Both the position numbers and the translations under genes were made by a program. A model generated the notes under the pieces. It was not told where the DNA came from, did no database searches, and saw nothing but the letters and a program-made list of their open reading frames with translations. A DNA stretch of 45,071 nucleotides. Origin: an uncultured Lachnospiraceae bacterium (GTDB taxonomy: Bacteria > Bacillota > Clostridia > Lachnospirales > Lachnospiraceae). The DNA lies in assembly GCA_937885345.1 (NCBI GenBank), contig CAKZZH010000083.1, forward strand, positions 1 to 45,071, in the 5' to 3' direction. Position 1 is the stretch's first letter, and each line of letters begins with the position of its first letter. Shown one piece after another: positions 1 to 7,389 of the stretch.

Positions 1-1347
1 GTGATACCGGAAGGCAAGCTCCTTCGTAAATTTGCGGTTCCAAGCATTATTGCGATGCTTGTGAGCGCATTATATAACATTATAGATCAGTTCTTTATAG
101 GGCGAAATGTCGGACAGCTCGGTAACGCGGCTACCAATGTTTGCTTTCCTTTTACGACCTCTTGTATAGCAATGGCGCTCCTTTTCGGAATAGGCGGAGC
201 ATCGGCCTTTAATCTCAATATGGGCGCGGGTCGCAGTAAGGAAGCGGGCAAATATATCGCGAATGCTGCGGTGATGATGATTTTGTCCGGTATCATTATC
301 GGAGCGGTTGCTCTGATATTTACAGAGCCGCTTCTTATAGCGTTCGGAACGCCGGCGGATGTTCTTCCGTATGCGACAGAGTACGCAAGATTTACCGCTA
401 TAGGTTTTCCTTTCTGTATCCTGGCCGGTGGCGGCGGTCATCTTATAAGAGCGGACGGAAGACCGGGAATGTCAATGGTGGTCAACCTTGTCGGTGCCGT
501 TATTAATGCGGTTCTCGACTATTTCTTTGTTTCCGTATTTAAATGGGGAATGATGGGAGCGGCTGTTGCCACAGTGATCGGGCAGGTCATTTCATCGGTT
601 CTTATCATCATTTTCCTTGTTAGATACAAGACTGTTAAGCTTAAAGCTCCGGATTTTATACCGAAGGTCCGCTATTTCGGCAGGAATATGGCGCTCGGAA
701 CTGCACCTTTCTTTAATCAGATCGCGATGATGGTCGTTCAGATCGTGCTTAATAATTCCCTGAAATACTACGGCGGCAAATCTGTTTACGGTGAATCCGT
801 ACCGATAGCGGCCGTCGGAATCATTATGAAGGTTTCGATGATCGTATTCTCCTTTGTTATCGGTATTTCTCAGGGGCTTCAGCCGATTGTCAGTTTCAAT
901 TACGGAGCGAGCAAATACGCGCGTGTCAAAAAGGCATATCTTCTTGCGATCGCAAGCGGTTCGGTTATAGCGATTATCGCCTTTGTGCTGTTCCAGATTT
1001 TTCCGCTTCAGATCATACGGATCTTCGGAGAAGGAACACAGGAGTATTATGATTTTGCGGTAAGGTATTTCAGGATATTCCTGATGTTTATCTGCTTTTG
1101 CTTTATGCAACCGATATCATCGAATTTCTTTTCATCGATCGGAAAGCCCGGCAAAGGAGTTTTCCTGTCACTTACAAGACAGATCATTTTCCTGCTGCCG
1201 CTTATTATTATTTTACCGCTGTTTATGGGAATCGATGGGATCATGTATGCGGGACCGGTGGCTGATTTTGCCGCAACGGCGCTGTGTACGATACTTATTA
1301 TCAAAGAATTTAAAAGACCCGAGTTCAAGAAAGGCTATATGGAATGA
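1..1347 (+). CDS. MATE family multidrug/metabolite efflux transporter (5' end probably outside window)
   Basis: This is a polytopic inner-membrane protein of the MATE (multi-antimicrobial extrusion) family, which exports cationic compounds using a Na+ or H+ gradient. The sequence shows about twelve hydrophobic segments, and the N-terminal pattern (KFAVPSIIAML..ALYNIIDQFFIG) matches the first helix of Clostridial MATE proteins. The 448 codons visible are about the normal family length. The first readable codon is a GTG at base 1 with no upstream sequence, and family members usually have some 10 more residues before this point, so the true start probably lies to the left. Its stop overlaps the next start by 4 bases (ATGA), so it is translationally coupled to the ligase gene that follows. 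The substrate cannot be read from the sequence; the context with an activating ligase and an acyltransferase suggests a lipid-like or acylated product, which is inference. Confidence 0.88.
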   Translation: MIPEGKLLRKFAVPSIIAMLVSALYNIIDQFFIGRNVGQLGNAATNVCFPFTTSCIAMALLFGIGGASAFNLNMGAGRSKEAGKYIANAAVMMILSGIIIGAVALIFTEPLLIAFGTPADVLPYATEYARFTAIGFPFCILAGGGGHLIRADGRPGMSMVVNLVGAVINAVLDYFFVSVFKWGMMGAAVATVIGQVISSVLIIIFLVRYKTVKLKAPDFIPKVRYFGRNMALGTAPFFNQIAMMVVQIVLNNSLKYYGGKSVYGESVPIAAVGIIMKVSMIVFSFVIGISQGLQPIVSFNYGASKYARVKKAYLLAIASGSVIAIIAFVLFQIFPLQIIRIFGEGTQEYYDFAVRYFRIFLMFICFCFMQPISSNFFSSIGKPGKGVFLSLTRQIIFLLPLIIILPLFMGIDGIMYAGPVADFAATALCTILIIKEFKRPEFKKGYME

Positions 1348-3278
1348 AGTATTACAACAGAGCGTTAAGGGATTTGAGACTTAGTAAAGAGAAGAATTTT
1401 GAGGCGATCTATAATGTCGTTTTCAGTTTTCCGGATAATGTTTTCTATGAATATCTGGACGGCTTTAATATCGTTCAGACTACCTATGAAGAGTGCCGTC
1501 TTAAAACTGTCGCCGCTGCCGCATTTCTCTCAGACAGGCTTTCGGCATATGAAAAAGGCAGCAATATCGGGCTTTGGCTTGATAATTGTCCCGAGTGGAT
1601 CATATCCTTCTGGGCGCTCCTTATGGCTGGATATACGCCGGTCCTCCTTAATCGCCGCAATGATGTACAGACGGTAAAATCACTTATTAAGGCCGCGGAC
1701 ATACGAATCCTTGTAAGCGACGAGCCTTTTGAGGATATGGAATATGTGGATACTCAAGATTACCCAAGCGACGAAGCATGTAAAAATGCAGGTTTTGTTC
1801 CGACCTGGAACGACCGGATCATGCTCTGCACATCCGGCACTTCCGGACTTCCCAAGCTCTGCCTCTATGACGGACATGCGATCGCCGATCAGGTCTTTAA
1901 CACCAAATATGTCCTTAAGGAAAACAGCTCTATCAAAACCTATTACAAAGGCTACGCAAAACTCCTTTGTTTCCTGCCTTTCTGCCATATTTTCGGGCTG
2001 ACGGCGAACCTTTTGTGGTTCTCATTTTTCGGTCGTACCTTTGTGTTTCTTAAGAATATGAACCCCGAAACCATTGCGTATACCTGCAAGAGACATGGCG
2101 TAACCCATTTCTTCGCGATCCCGCTCATGTGGAACACGCTTACTCAGATGGTATATAAACAGGCCGAAAGTGAGGGCAAAACCAAACTCCTGAATAAAGC
2201 CATCAGTTTCTCGATCGGTCTTCAGAGTATTTTTCCGTATGTCGGAAAGCTTTTTGCAAGGCGCGTTCTGTTTGCGTCCACGCGTAAGCAGATACTCGGT
2301 GAATCGGTAAAATTCTGTATTTCGGGCGGCGGAAGAGTCAAGGAGGACGCTCTTAGACTTATGAACGCGCTTGGATACTCACTTTATAACGGATACGGAA
2401 TGACCGAGATAGGTATAGCTTCGGTTGAACTCAGACTTCGCGCCAAGAAGAGGCTTCTTAATTCCATCGGTAAGCCTTTTCCTTCGATCCGGTTCAGGAT
2501 CGGCGAAGATGACTCAGGGGATGAGGGCGAACTCTATGTTAAGGGCGGTTCCCTCGCCTGCAAGATCATTCACAATGGCGAGACCTTTATCCGCGACAAG
2601 GATGAGTGGTTTAAAACAGGCGACCTTGCAAGAAGGGATAAGGATGGCTATTATTATATTGAAAGCAGAATGGATGATATAATAATCGGTGAGAGCGGGG
2701 AAAATATTAGCCCCGATGTTATTGAAAGTTATTATACACTTGAACATACCGGCGGTATCTGTGTTTATGGCGAAGGCGAGCGTAAGTATATGATCGTGTC
2801 CGTACCGGAGGCGGTAAGCGAAAGCCAGAGAGAAAGGGTCTTTTCGAAGATTTATGAAACCAATTCGTCCCTTCCTTTGCAGTATAAGGTGACGGATGTT
2901 TTCGTAACCGAAAAGCCTCTTCCGATGGTACTTGAAAGCAAGGTGCAGAGAGTTCTTGTCATTAAGGATCACAGGGAGAATCCCGGTGATTATGCAAGGA
3001 TCAATTTGGCTGATTACAGGGACAGGAGCGCTTCGGATGATGAGCGGTATGCACTTATTTTATCAGAGGTTAAAATGACTATCGCGGATATACTTGGCAA
3101 GGATGTCTCCGAGATAGGGGACGATGCACATTTTATATTGGATCTTGGCGGCGACTCAATGAGCTATTTTACTCTGCTTGACAGGCTGTCGGCGCAGTAC
3201 AATGTCTCATTCCAGGTCGGCGGCGCAAATGTTTGCACCTGCGCATCGCAGTTTGCAGCTTATATACTTAAGAATTGA
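1344..3278 (+). CDS. AMP-binding (adenylate-forming) ligase with C-terminal phosphopantetheine carrier domain
   Basis: This is a 644-residue two-domain enzyme that should activate a carboxylic acid with ATP and may load it on its own carrier domain. The ANL-superfamily phosphate loop is TSGTSGLPK at residues 163-171. The YGMTE motif is at 351-355, and FKTGDLA plus the RMDDIIIGESGENISP hinge region follow. The last ~80 residues resemble an acyl/peptidyl carrier domain; GGDSMS places the phosphopantetheine serine at Ser605. There is no condensation, reductase or thioesterase domain. It overlaps the MATE gene by ATGA and is followed 40 bases later by a PlsC-type acyltransferase. This arrangement recalls a split version of the Aas acyl-ACP synthetase/acyltransferase, but an amino acid or aryl acid substrate is equally possible. 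The family assignment is firm; the substrate is unknown. Confidence 0.88.
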   Translation: MKYYNRALRDLRLSKEKNFEAIYNVVFSFPDNVFYEYLDGFNIVQTTYEECRLKTVAAAAFLSDRLSAYEKGSNIGLWLDNCPEWIISFWALLMAGYTPVLLNRRNDVQTVKSLIKAADIRILVSDEPFEDMEYVDTQDYPSDEACKNAGFVPTWNDRIMLCTSGTSGLPKLCLYDGHAIADQVFNTKYVLKENSSIKTYYKGYAKLLCFLPFCHIFGLTANLLWFSFFGRTFVFLKNMNPETIAYTCKRHGVTHFFAIPLMWNTLTQMVYKQAESEGKTKLLNKAISFSIGLQSIFPYVGKLFARRVLFASTRKQILGESVKFCISGGGRVKEDALRLMNALGYSLYNGYGMTEIGIASVELRLRAKKRLLNSIGKPFPSIRFRIGEDDSGDEGELYVKGGSLACKIIHNGETFIRDKDEWFKTGDLARRDKDGYYYIESRMDDIIIGESGENISPDVIESYYTLEHTGGICVYGEGERKYMIVSVPEAVSESQRERVFSKIYETNSSLPLQYKVTDVFVTEKPLPMVLESKVQRVLVIKDHRENPGDYARINLADYRDRSASDDERYALILSEVKMTIADILGKDVSEIGDDAHFILDLGGDSMSYFTLLDRLSAQYNVSFQVGGANVCTCASQFAAYILKN

Positions 3279-3318
3279 TCGTGGAATTATTGCTTGCGGC
3301 TATTGTTAGGATTTGATC

Positions 3319-3930
3319 ATGAAGCATGTTTTTGTTTGGTTTACCAAGATTATAGCGTTTCCTGCGCAGCTTGTGTTTTTCAGGAAACAAATATTTTATG
3401 AGAATAAGAAAAAAAGCGGACGGTATATAAGCGGCGGAGCCATTGTTGTTTCGAATCACACTTCGCTGATGGATTATTGCCTGCTGCTGTATGTGTTTTA
3501 TACCAGGCTTTTGAGGGTGCTTACAGCGGAGGTTTTGTATCACAAGAACCCCGTGCTGACGCTGATCCTTAAGCTGATGGGCATGATCAAGGTCGACCGT
3601 TTTAAGCCCGATCTTGAGTATATGACCGAGTGCGCCGATGTACTCAAAGACGGCGGCGTTGTCGGGATCTTTCCGGAAGGAAGGATCATAAGAGGCAACG
3701 ACTCGGAGGTTTTTAAGCCGACGGCCGTGTATCTTGCCGTTAAAACCGGTGTTCCGATAATCCCTGTTTACTGCGAGGGACATTACGGCTTTAAGGACAG
3801 GGCGAGAGTCGTCATCGGCGATAAAATATATTTTCAGGAAGACGCCAATATAACGAGCGAGCGAGTGACTGAGCTCAGCGCACAGCTTAAAGAGAAGGTT
3901 TATTCGCTCCGCGGTCTGATTCAAAAATGA
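3319..3930 (+). CDS. 1-acyl-sn-glycerol-3-phosphate acyltransferase family protein (PlsC-like)
   Basis: This 203-residue membrane-associated acyltransferase belongs to the LPLAT/PlsC family, which moves acyl chains onto lysophospholipids or similar acceptors. Block I, NHTSLMD, is at residues 46-52 with the catalytic His47/Asp52 pair. Block III, FPEGR, is at 118-122, and block IV, PIIPVYCEGHYG, follows. A hydrophobic N-terminal segment is present. I chose the ATG at 3319 over the in-frame TTG at 3313 because a TTAGGA ribosome site ends about 7 bases before the ATG. It sits 40 bases behind the ligase/carrier gene and is probably co-transcribed with it, so the carrier-bound acyl group could be its donor; that link is inference. 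It could also simply be a second housekeeping PlsC. Confidence 0.87.
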   Translation: MKHVFVWFTKIIAFPAQLVFFRKQIFYENKKKSGRYISGGAIVVSNHTSLMDYCLLLYVFYTRLLRVLTAEVLYHKNPVLTLILKLMGMIKVDRFKPDLEYMTECADVLKDGGVVGIFPEGRIIRGNDSEVFKPTAVYLAVKTGVPIIPVYCEGHYGFKDRARVVIGDKIYFQEDANITSERVTELSAQLKEKVYSLRGLIQK

Positions 3931-3935
3931 CAGGT

Positions 3936-3983
3936 GCAGCGCTGTGGCGCAAAAGATGCGGGTCTGCATCCGATCGGCGCTGC
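3936..3983 (+). repeat. Nested inverted repeat between acyltransferase and LRAT-like gene
   Basis: The outer arms GCAGCGC (3936-3942) and GCGCTGC (3977-3983) are perfectly complementary. An inner pair, GATGC (3955-3959) and GCATC (3966-3970), encloses a six-base loop. No T-run follows, so it is not a normal intrinsic terminator. It could be an mRNA processing or stability element. Confidence 0.45.
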
Positions 3984-4008
3984 GAAGCAAAGAGAATGAG
4001 GGTATTTT

Positions 4009-4386
4009 ATGGGTAAGAACATGTGGGAGATCGGCGCAGAGATCAAGCCGGGAAGCATTGTAAGAGTCAAGAGAACTTATTATTATCACTATGGGATTTA
4101 TGTCGGAGAAAGCGAAGTGGTACATTTTTCGGCGGAAAATGATGACGGGATCCATACTCCTGAAGCCGTGAAAGTCATTAAGACAAGCGTTGACCGTTTC
4201 CTTCGCGGAGGCGTTCCGGAACTCAGACGGTATTCTTTTACCGAGAAACGCAGGATCAACCCGCCTGATAAAGTGATAAGCCTTGCACTTTCAAGGCTCG
4301 GCGAGGGCGGCTATGACGCGACGGACAATAACTGCGAGGATTTTGCAAACGAGTGTGTTTTCGGGAAAAAGCTTCCAAGGGGGTAG
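4009..4386 (+). CDS. LRAT-like (NlpC/P60-superfamily) thiol domain protein
   Basis: This 125-residue single-domain protein resembles the lecithin:retinol acyltransferase (LRAT)-like branch of the permuted NlpC/P60 papain-like superfamily. The visible pattern is a first histidine in YHYGIYVG (His27), a second in VVHFS (His39) and a late cysteine in NNCEDFANEC (Cys109), which matches the His-His-Cys layout of the family. LRAT-like proteins act as acyltransferases or phospholipases through an acyl-thioester at the cysteine. There is no signal peptide or membrane segment, so it should be cytoplasmic. It follows a PlsC-type acyltransferase and precedes a WYL regulator by 3 bases. A lipid-related role fits the neighbourhood, but the substrate is not visible. 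A peptidase function is less likely because the NCE/HYG motif set is that of LRAT. Confidence 0.75.
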   Translation: MGKNMWEIGAEIKPGSIVRVKRTYYYHYGIYVGESEVVHFSAENDDGIHTPEAVKVIKTSVDRFLRGGVPELRRYSFTEKRRINPPDKVISLALSRLGEGGYDATDNNCEDFANECVFGKKLPRG

Positions 4387-4389
4387 AGT

Positions 4390-5367
4390 ATGGCAAGAAG
4401 CGATAATCAAAAACTTAAGCTTCTGTATCTTATGAAAATATTTTATGAGTATTCCGATGATAAACATCCGCTGAGCGTTGAAGATATCATCAATCATTTG
4501 AACGAGTATGATATTACCGTTGAGCGCAAGACCGTCTATTCCGATGTCGACATGCTCATTGAATTCGGAATGGACATCATTAAGGACAGGCAGGGCAGCA
4601 AGGGGCTTTATTATCTGTGCAGCCGTGATTTTGAACTTGCTGAGCTTAAAATGCTGGTTGATTCCGTACAGGTTTCCAAATTCATAACTCCCCAGAAAAC
4701 GCGTGAACTCATATCCAAGATAGAGGGTCTGACCAGCAAATATGAGGGCGTATGTCTTAATCGTCAGGTCTATGTTGCCGAACAGATCAAATCTTTAAAC
4801 AAGCTTATGTTCAATAATATCGATGTGATCCACAATTCGATCGCCGAGAACAGGTGCATAAAGTTTAAGTATTTTATGTGGGATACAGACAAGAAGCAGG
4901 TGCTTAGAAACAACGGTGAATTCTATAATGTAAGCCCCTGGCTCCTGGTGCTTTCCGATGAGAATTACTATCTTGTGGCCTATGATAACGAAGCCGGCAG
5001 GATCAAACATTTCCGCGTCGATAAAATGCTTAAGACCGAGATGTGCGACGAACGCAGAAAAGGCAAGACCGCTTTTAACAATATCAATATGTCTACCTAT
5101 TCCAATAAAATGTTCAATATGTACGAAGGTGAGAATGCCAGTGTGGATTTTATATGTGAGAACTCCGCGATCGGAATAATGATCGACAGATTCGGCAACG
5201 ATATACCGGTAGTAAAGGTTGACGATGACCATTTTAAAACGGTTGTGAAAGTTTCCGCGAGTGATGCCTTTTACGGCTGGGTTGTCGGACTTGGAGGCAA
5301 GATTAAAATAGCGGGGCCCGCGAATGTTCGTGCCAAATTCGACGAGCTTATCGCCAAATTCAAATAA
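4390..5367 (+). CDS. HTH/WYL-domain transcriptional regulator
   Basis: This 325-residue regulator has an N-terminal winged helix-turn-helix of the HTH_11/DeoR-like type (about residues 1-70; the recognition region includes ITVERKTVYSDVDML). A WYL ligand-sensing domain covers roughly residues 150-240, with SPWLLVLSDENYYLVAYD as the variant WYL signature. A C-terminal WCX-type extension follows. WYL proteins usually respond to nucleic acids or nucleotides and occur with DNA damage, phage defence or metabolic genes. The start lies 3 bases after the LRAT-like stop, so the two are probably in one transcript. The downstream gene is recA, which has its own promoter. Its target is not visible here. 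Confidence 0.9.
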   Translation: MARSDNQKLKLLYLMKIFYEYSDDKHPLSVEDIINHLNEYDITVERKTVYSDVDMLIEFGMDIIKDRQGSKGLYYLCSRDFELAELKMLVDSVQVSKFITPQKTRELISKIEGLTSKYEGVCLNRQVYVAEQIKSLNKLMFNNIDVIHNSIAENRCIKFKYFMWDTDKKQVLRNNGEFYNVSPWLLVLSDENYYLVAYDNEAGRIKHFRVDKMLKTEMCDERRKGKTAFNNINMSTYSNKMFNMYEGENASVDFICENSAIGIMIDRFGNDIPVVKVDDDHFKTVVKVSASDAFYGWVVGLGGKIKIAGPANVRAKFDELIAKFK

Positions 5368-5545
5368 AGCATTGAAAATATTATACTGTTTGTGATATAG
5401 TTTACGCATCAGGAATGTATGGCGTTTTGCGCGCCGGCCGTTACCGTTTTTTTTGCGGTGCGGTATTTCATCGTTATATCACGCACATCTGATTGTTCCC
5501 GGAATGCTTTATATTGCGGTGTTTTAATGTGTCTGCATTTTATTA

Positions 5546-5574
5546 TTGACATCCCGAATAAAATATAATATATT
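5546..5574 (+). promoter_or_regulatory. recA promoter (sigma-A type)
   Basis: TTGACA at 5546-5551, a 17-base spacer and TATATT at 5569-5574 form a near-consensus promoter. The expected start of transcription falls at the LexA-type box just downstream. The upstream part of this 260-base gap (5368-5545) holds no gene that I can support, only a weaker TTGAAA/TATAGT pair near 5372-5401. Confidence 0.8.
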
Positions 5575-5581
5575 ATTAACA

Positions 5582-5611
5582 GAACAAATGTTCCGAAATA
5601 ATGTTCGGAAC
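5582..5611 (+). promoter_or_regulatory. Two adjacent LexA-type SOS boxes in front of recA
   Basis: GAACAAATGTTC (5582-5593) is an exact GAAC-N4-GTTC Gram-positive SOS box. Directly abutting it, CGAAATAATGTTCG (5594-5607) fits CGAAC-N4-GTTCG with one mismatch. The same bases also hold a perfect 8-base inverted repeat, GTTCCGAA (5590-5597) and TTCGGAAC (5604-5611). The position just after the -10 element is right for LexA repression of recA. Confidence 0.8.
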
Positions 5612-5627
5612 AGGATAGGAGATTAAT

Positions 5628-6716
5628 ATGGCTAACGAAGATAAGTTACGTGCACTTGATGCGGCAATTTCCAACATTGAGAGGAATTTCGGTAAGGGAG
5701 CGGTTATGAAACTCGGCGATCCAGCAGCGGCTATGAATGTGGAGACCATCCCCACCGGATCGCTCAGCCTTGATATTGCTCTCGGACTTGGCGGTATACC
5801 CAAGGGAAGGATTGTAGAGATTTACGGACCTGAATCATCAGGTAAGACGACAGTTGCTCTTCATATGGTAGCCGAGGTACAGAAGAGGGGCGGTATAGCA
5901 GGCTTTATCGATGCCGAGCATGCACTTGATCCTACATATGCCAAGAATATCGGTGTCAACATCGATGAATTATATATTTCACAGCCCGATAACGGTGAGC
6001 AGGCTCTTGAGATAACGGAGACACTTGTACGTTCGGGTGCGGTTGATATCATTATTGTCGATTCGGTTGCGGCACTTGTTCCCAAGGCCGAGATTGACGG
6101 CGATATGGGTGATGCCCATGTCGGTCTTCAGGCAAGACTTATGAGTCAGGCACTTCGTAAGCTTACCGCCGTGATCAGTAAGACCAACTGTATTGTAATA
6201 TTTATCAATCAGCTTCGTGAGAAGGTCGGTGTCATGTTCGGTAATCCGGAGACAACGACCGGCGGACGTGCTCTCAAGTTCTATTCATCCGTCAGAATGG
6301 ATGTCAGAAGGATTGAGACTCTCAAGGTTAACGGAGAGAATATCGGTAACAGAACAAGAGTTAAGGTTGTTAAGAATAAGATCGCACCTCCCTTTAAGGA
6401 GGCGGAATTTGATATCATGTTCGGCAAGGGCATTTCAAGAAGCGGAGATATCCTTGATCTTGCCGTTAATTCGGATGTTATTCAGAAGAGCGGTGCCTGG
6501 TTTGCCTATAACGGCGAGAAGATCGGGCAGGGAAGAGAGAATTCCAAGATCTATCTTGAATCCAATCCCGATATTATGGCAGAAGTTGAAGCTAAGGTCA
6601 GAGCACATTATGCCATTGGCGAAGGTGGTGCAGACGAGGTATCCGGCGATGACGATAAATCTGAGAATGCACCTAAGAGCCGCAGAAGCAAAGCATCTAA
6701 GGATGAAGAGGAATAA
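5628..6716 (+). CDS. recA: Recombinase RecA
   Basis: RecA is the ATP-dependent DNA strand-exchange protein and the co-protease that triggers LexA cleavage. The 362 residues include the Walker A loop GPESSGKT at 67-74, the LIIVDSVAALVPKAEI-type Walker B region, the loop L2 region around FGNPETTTGG, and a highly charged Lys/Asp/Glu C-terminal tail. The ATG at 5628 follows an AGGAGA-type ribosome site. It has its own promoter and SOS boxes and is followed 2 bases after its stop by recX, its modulator. All key residues are intact. Confidence 0.99.
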   Translation: MANEDKLRALDAAISNIERNFGKGAVMKLGDPAAAMNVETIPTGSLSLDIALGLGGIPKGRIVEIYGPESSGKTTVALHMVAEVQKRGGIAGFIDAEHALDPTYAKNIGVNIDELYISQPDNGEQALEITETLVRSGAVDIIIVDSVAALVPKAEIDGDMGDAHVGLQARLMSQALRKLTAVISKTNCIVIFINQLREKVGVMFGNPETTTGGRALKFYSSVRMDVRRIETLKVNGENIGNRTRVKVVKNKIAPPFKEAEFDIMFGKGISRSGDILDLAVNSDVIQKSGAWFAYNGEKIGQGRENSKIYLESNPDIMAEVEAKVRAHYAIGEGGADEVSGDDDKSENAPKSRRSKASKDEEE

Positions 6717-6718
6717 TT

Positions 6719-7321
6719 ATGTTGATCACGAAGGTTGAGGCCTTCGGCAATAAGAAGCGGAAGGTATATCTCGATGAGACATATGCCTTTCCGCTTTATT
6801 TGTCAGAGATAAGACAATTTCATATAGAAGAAGGCAGTGAGCTTGCCGAAGATATTTATGAAGAGATTTCGCATACCATTGTTTCAAGGATTATGAGCAG
6901 GATCTGTTATCTTATAACGGATTATGACAGACCGAAAGCTCAGATCAGACACAAGATGATCCTGGCAGGATATTCCCAAGAGCATGTCGATATGGCTATA
7001 TCCAAACTTGAGGATATGGGTTACGTTGATGATCTCAGATATGCCGAGGAATATGTTCGCTGTATGGCCGAGAACCGTTCCAAAAGCACCAGGCAGATTG
7101 AGAACAAGCTGCTTGAGAAAGGTATACCGCGTGATATTATCAAGCAGGTTATGGACAACGCTGAATTTGACGAAGAAGGGCAGCTTGATAAGGCCCTTAG
7201 GAGCAGGGGCTATACCACCGAGACGCTTCATGAGGCCACACCGGAAGATAAACGTAAGATTTGCGGATACCTTATGAGAAAAGGCTTTTCTTACGATACT
7301 TTCAGCGATTATTTAACTTGA
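6719..7321 (+). CDS. recX: Regulatory protein RecX
   Basis: This 200-residue protein binds RecA filaments and modulates their activity. It shows the three-helix tandem repeats of the RecX family, including the GY...I..L.DMGYVDD.RYAEEYVR stretch (about residues 80-120) and the KS.RQIENKLLEKGI stretch next to it. Length is typical of the Firmicute form. It begins 2 bases after the recA stop, so it is co-transcribed with recA and should be SOS-induced with it. Its last codons overlap the -35 element of the next promoter. Confidence 0.93.
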   Translation: MLITKVEAFGNKKRKVYLDETYAFPLYLSEIRQFHIEEGSELAEDIYEEISHTIVSRIMSRICYLITDYDRPKAQIRHKMILAGYSQEHVDMAISKLEDMGYVDDLRYAEEYVRCMAENRSKSTRQIENKLLEKGIPRDIIKQVMDNAEFDEEGQLDKALRSRGYTTETLHEATPEDKRKICGYLMRKGFSYDTFSDYLT

Positions 7322-7346
7322 CACGAACACTCTAAAAGTATAGAAT
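7318..7346 (+). promoter_or_regulatory. rny promoter
   Basis: TTGACA (7318-7323) overlaps the recX stop codon. After 17 bases comes TAGAAT (7341-7346). The AAGGAGG ribosome site for rny lies about 30 bases further downstream. Confidence 0.75.
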
Positions 7347-7389
7347 TAGTATGTTGTGTAAAATGAAAATTTAATAAGGAGGTGCTCCT

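Noticed and set aside
3268..4155. 295-codon open frame on the minus strand
   Set aside because: It is antisense to the acyltransferase and the LRAT-like gene, with no ribosome site and no recognisable protein pattern.
4795..5409. 204-codon open frame on the minus strand under the WYL gene
   Set aside because: The WYL protein on the other strand has clear domains; the antisense frame is low in complexity and has no start signal.
5368..5545. Possible small RNA between the WYL gene and recA
   Set aside because: A weak TTGAAA/TATAGT pair and GC-rich bases are present, but no stable stem with T-run or known RNA pattern was found.
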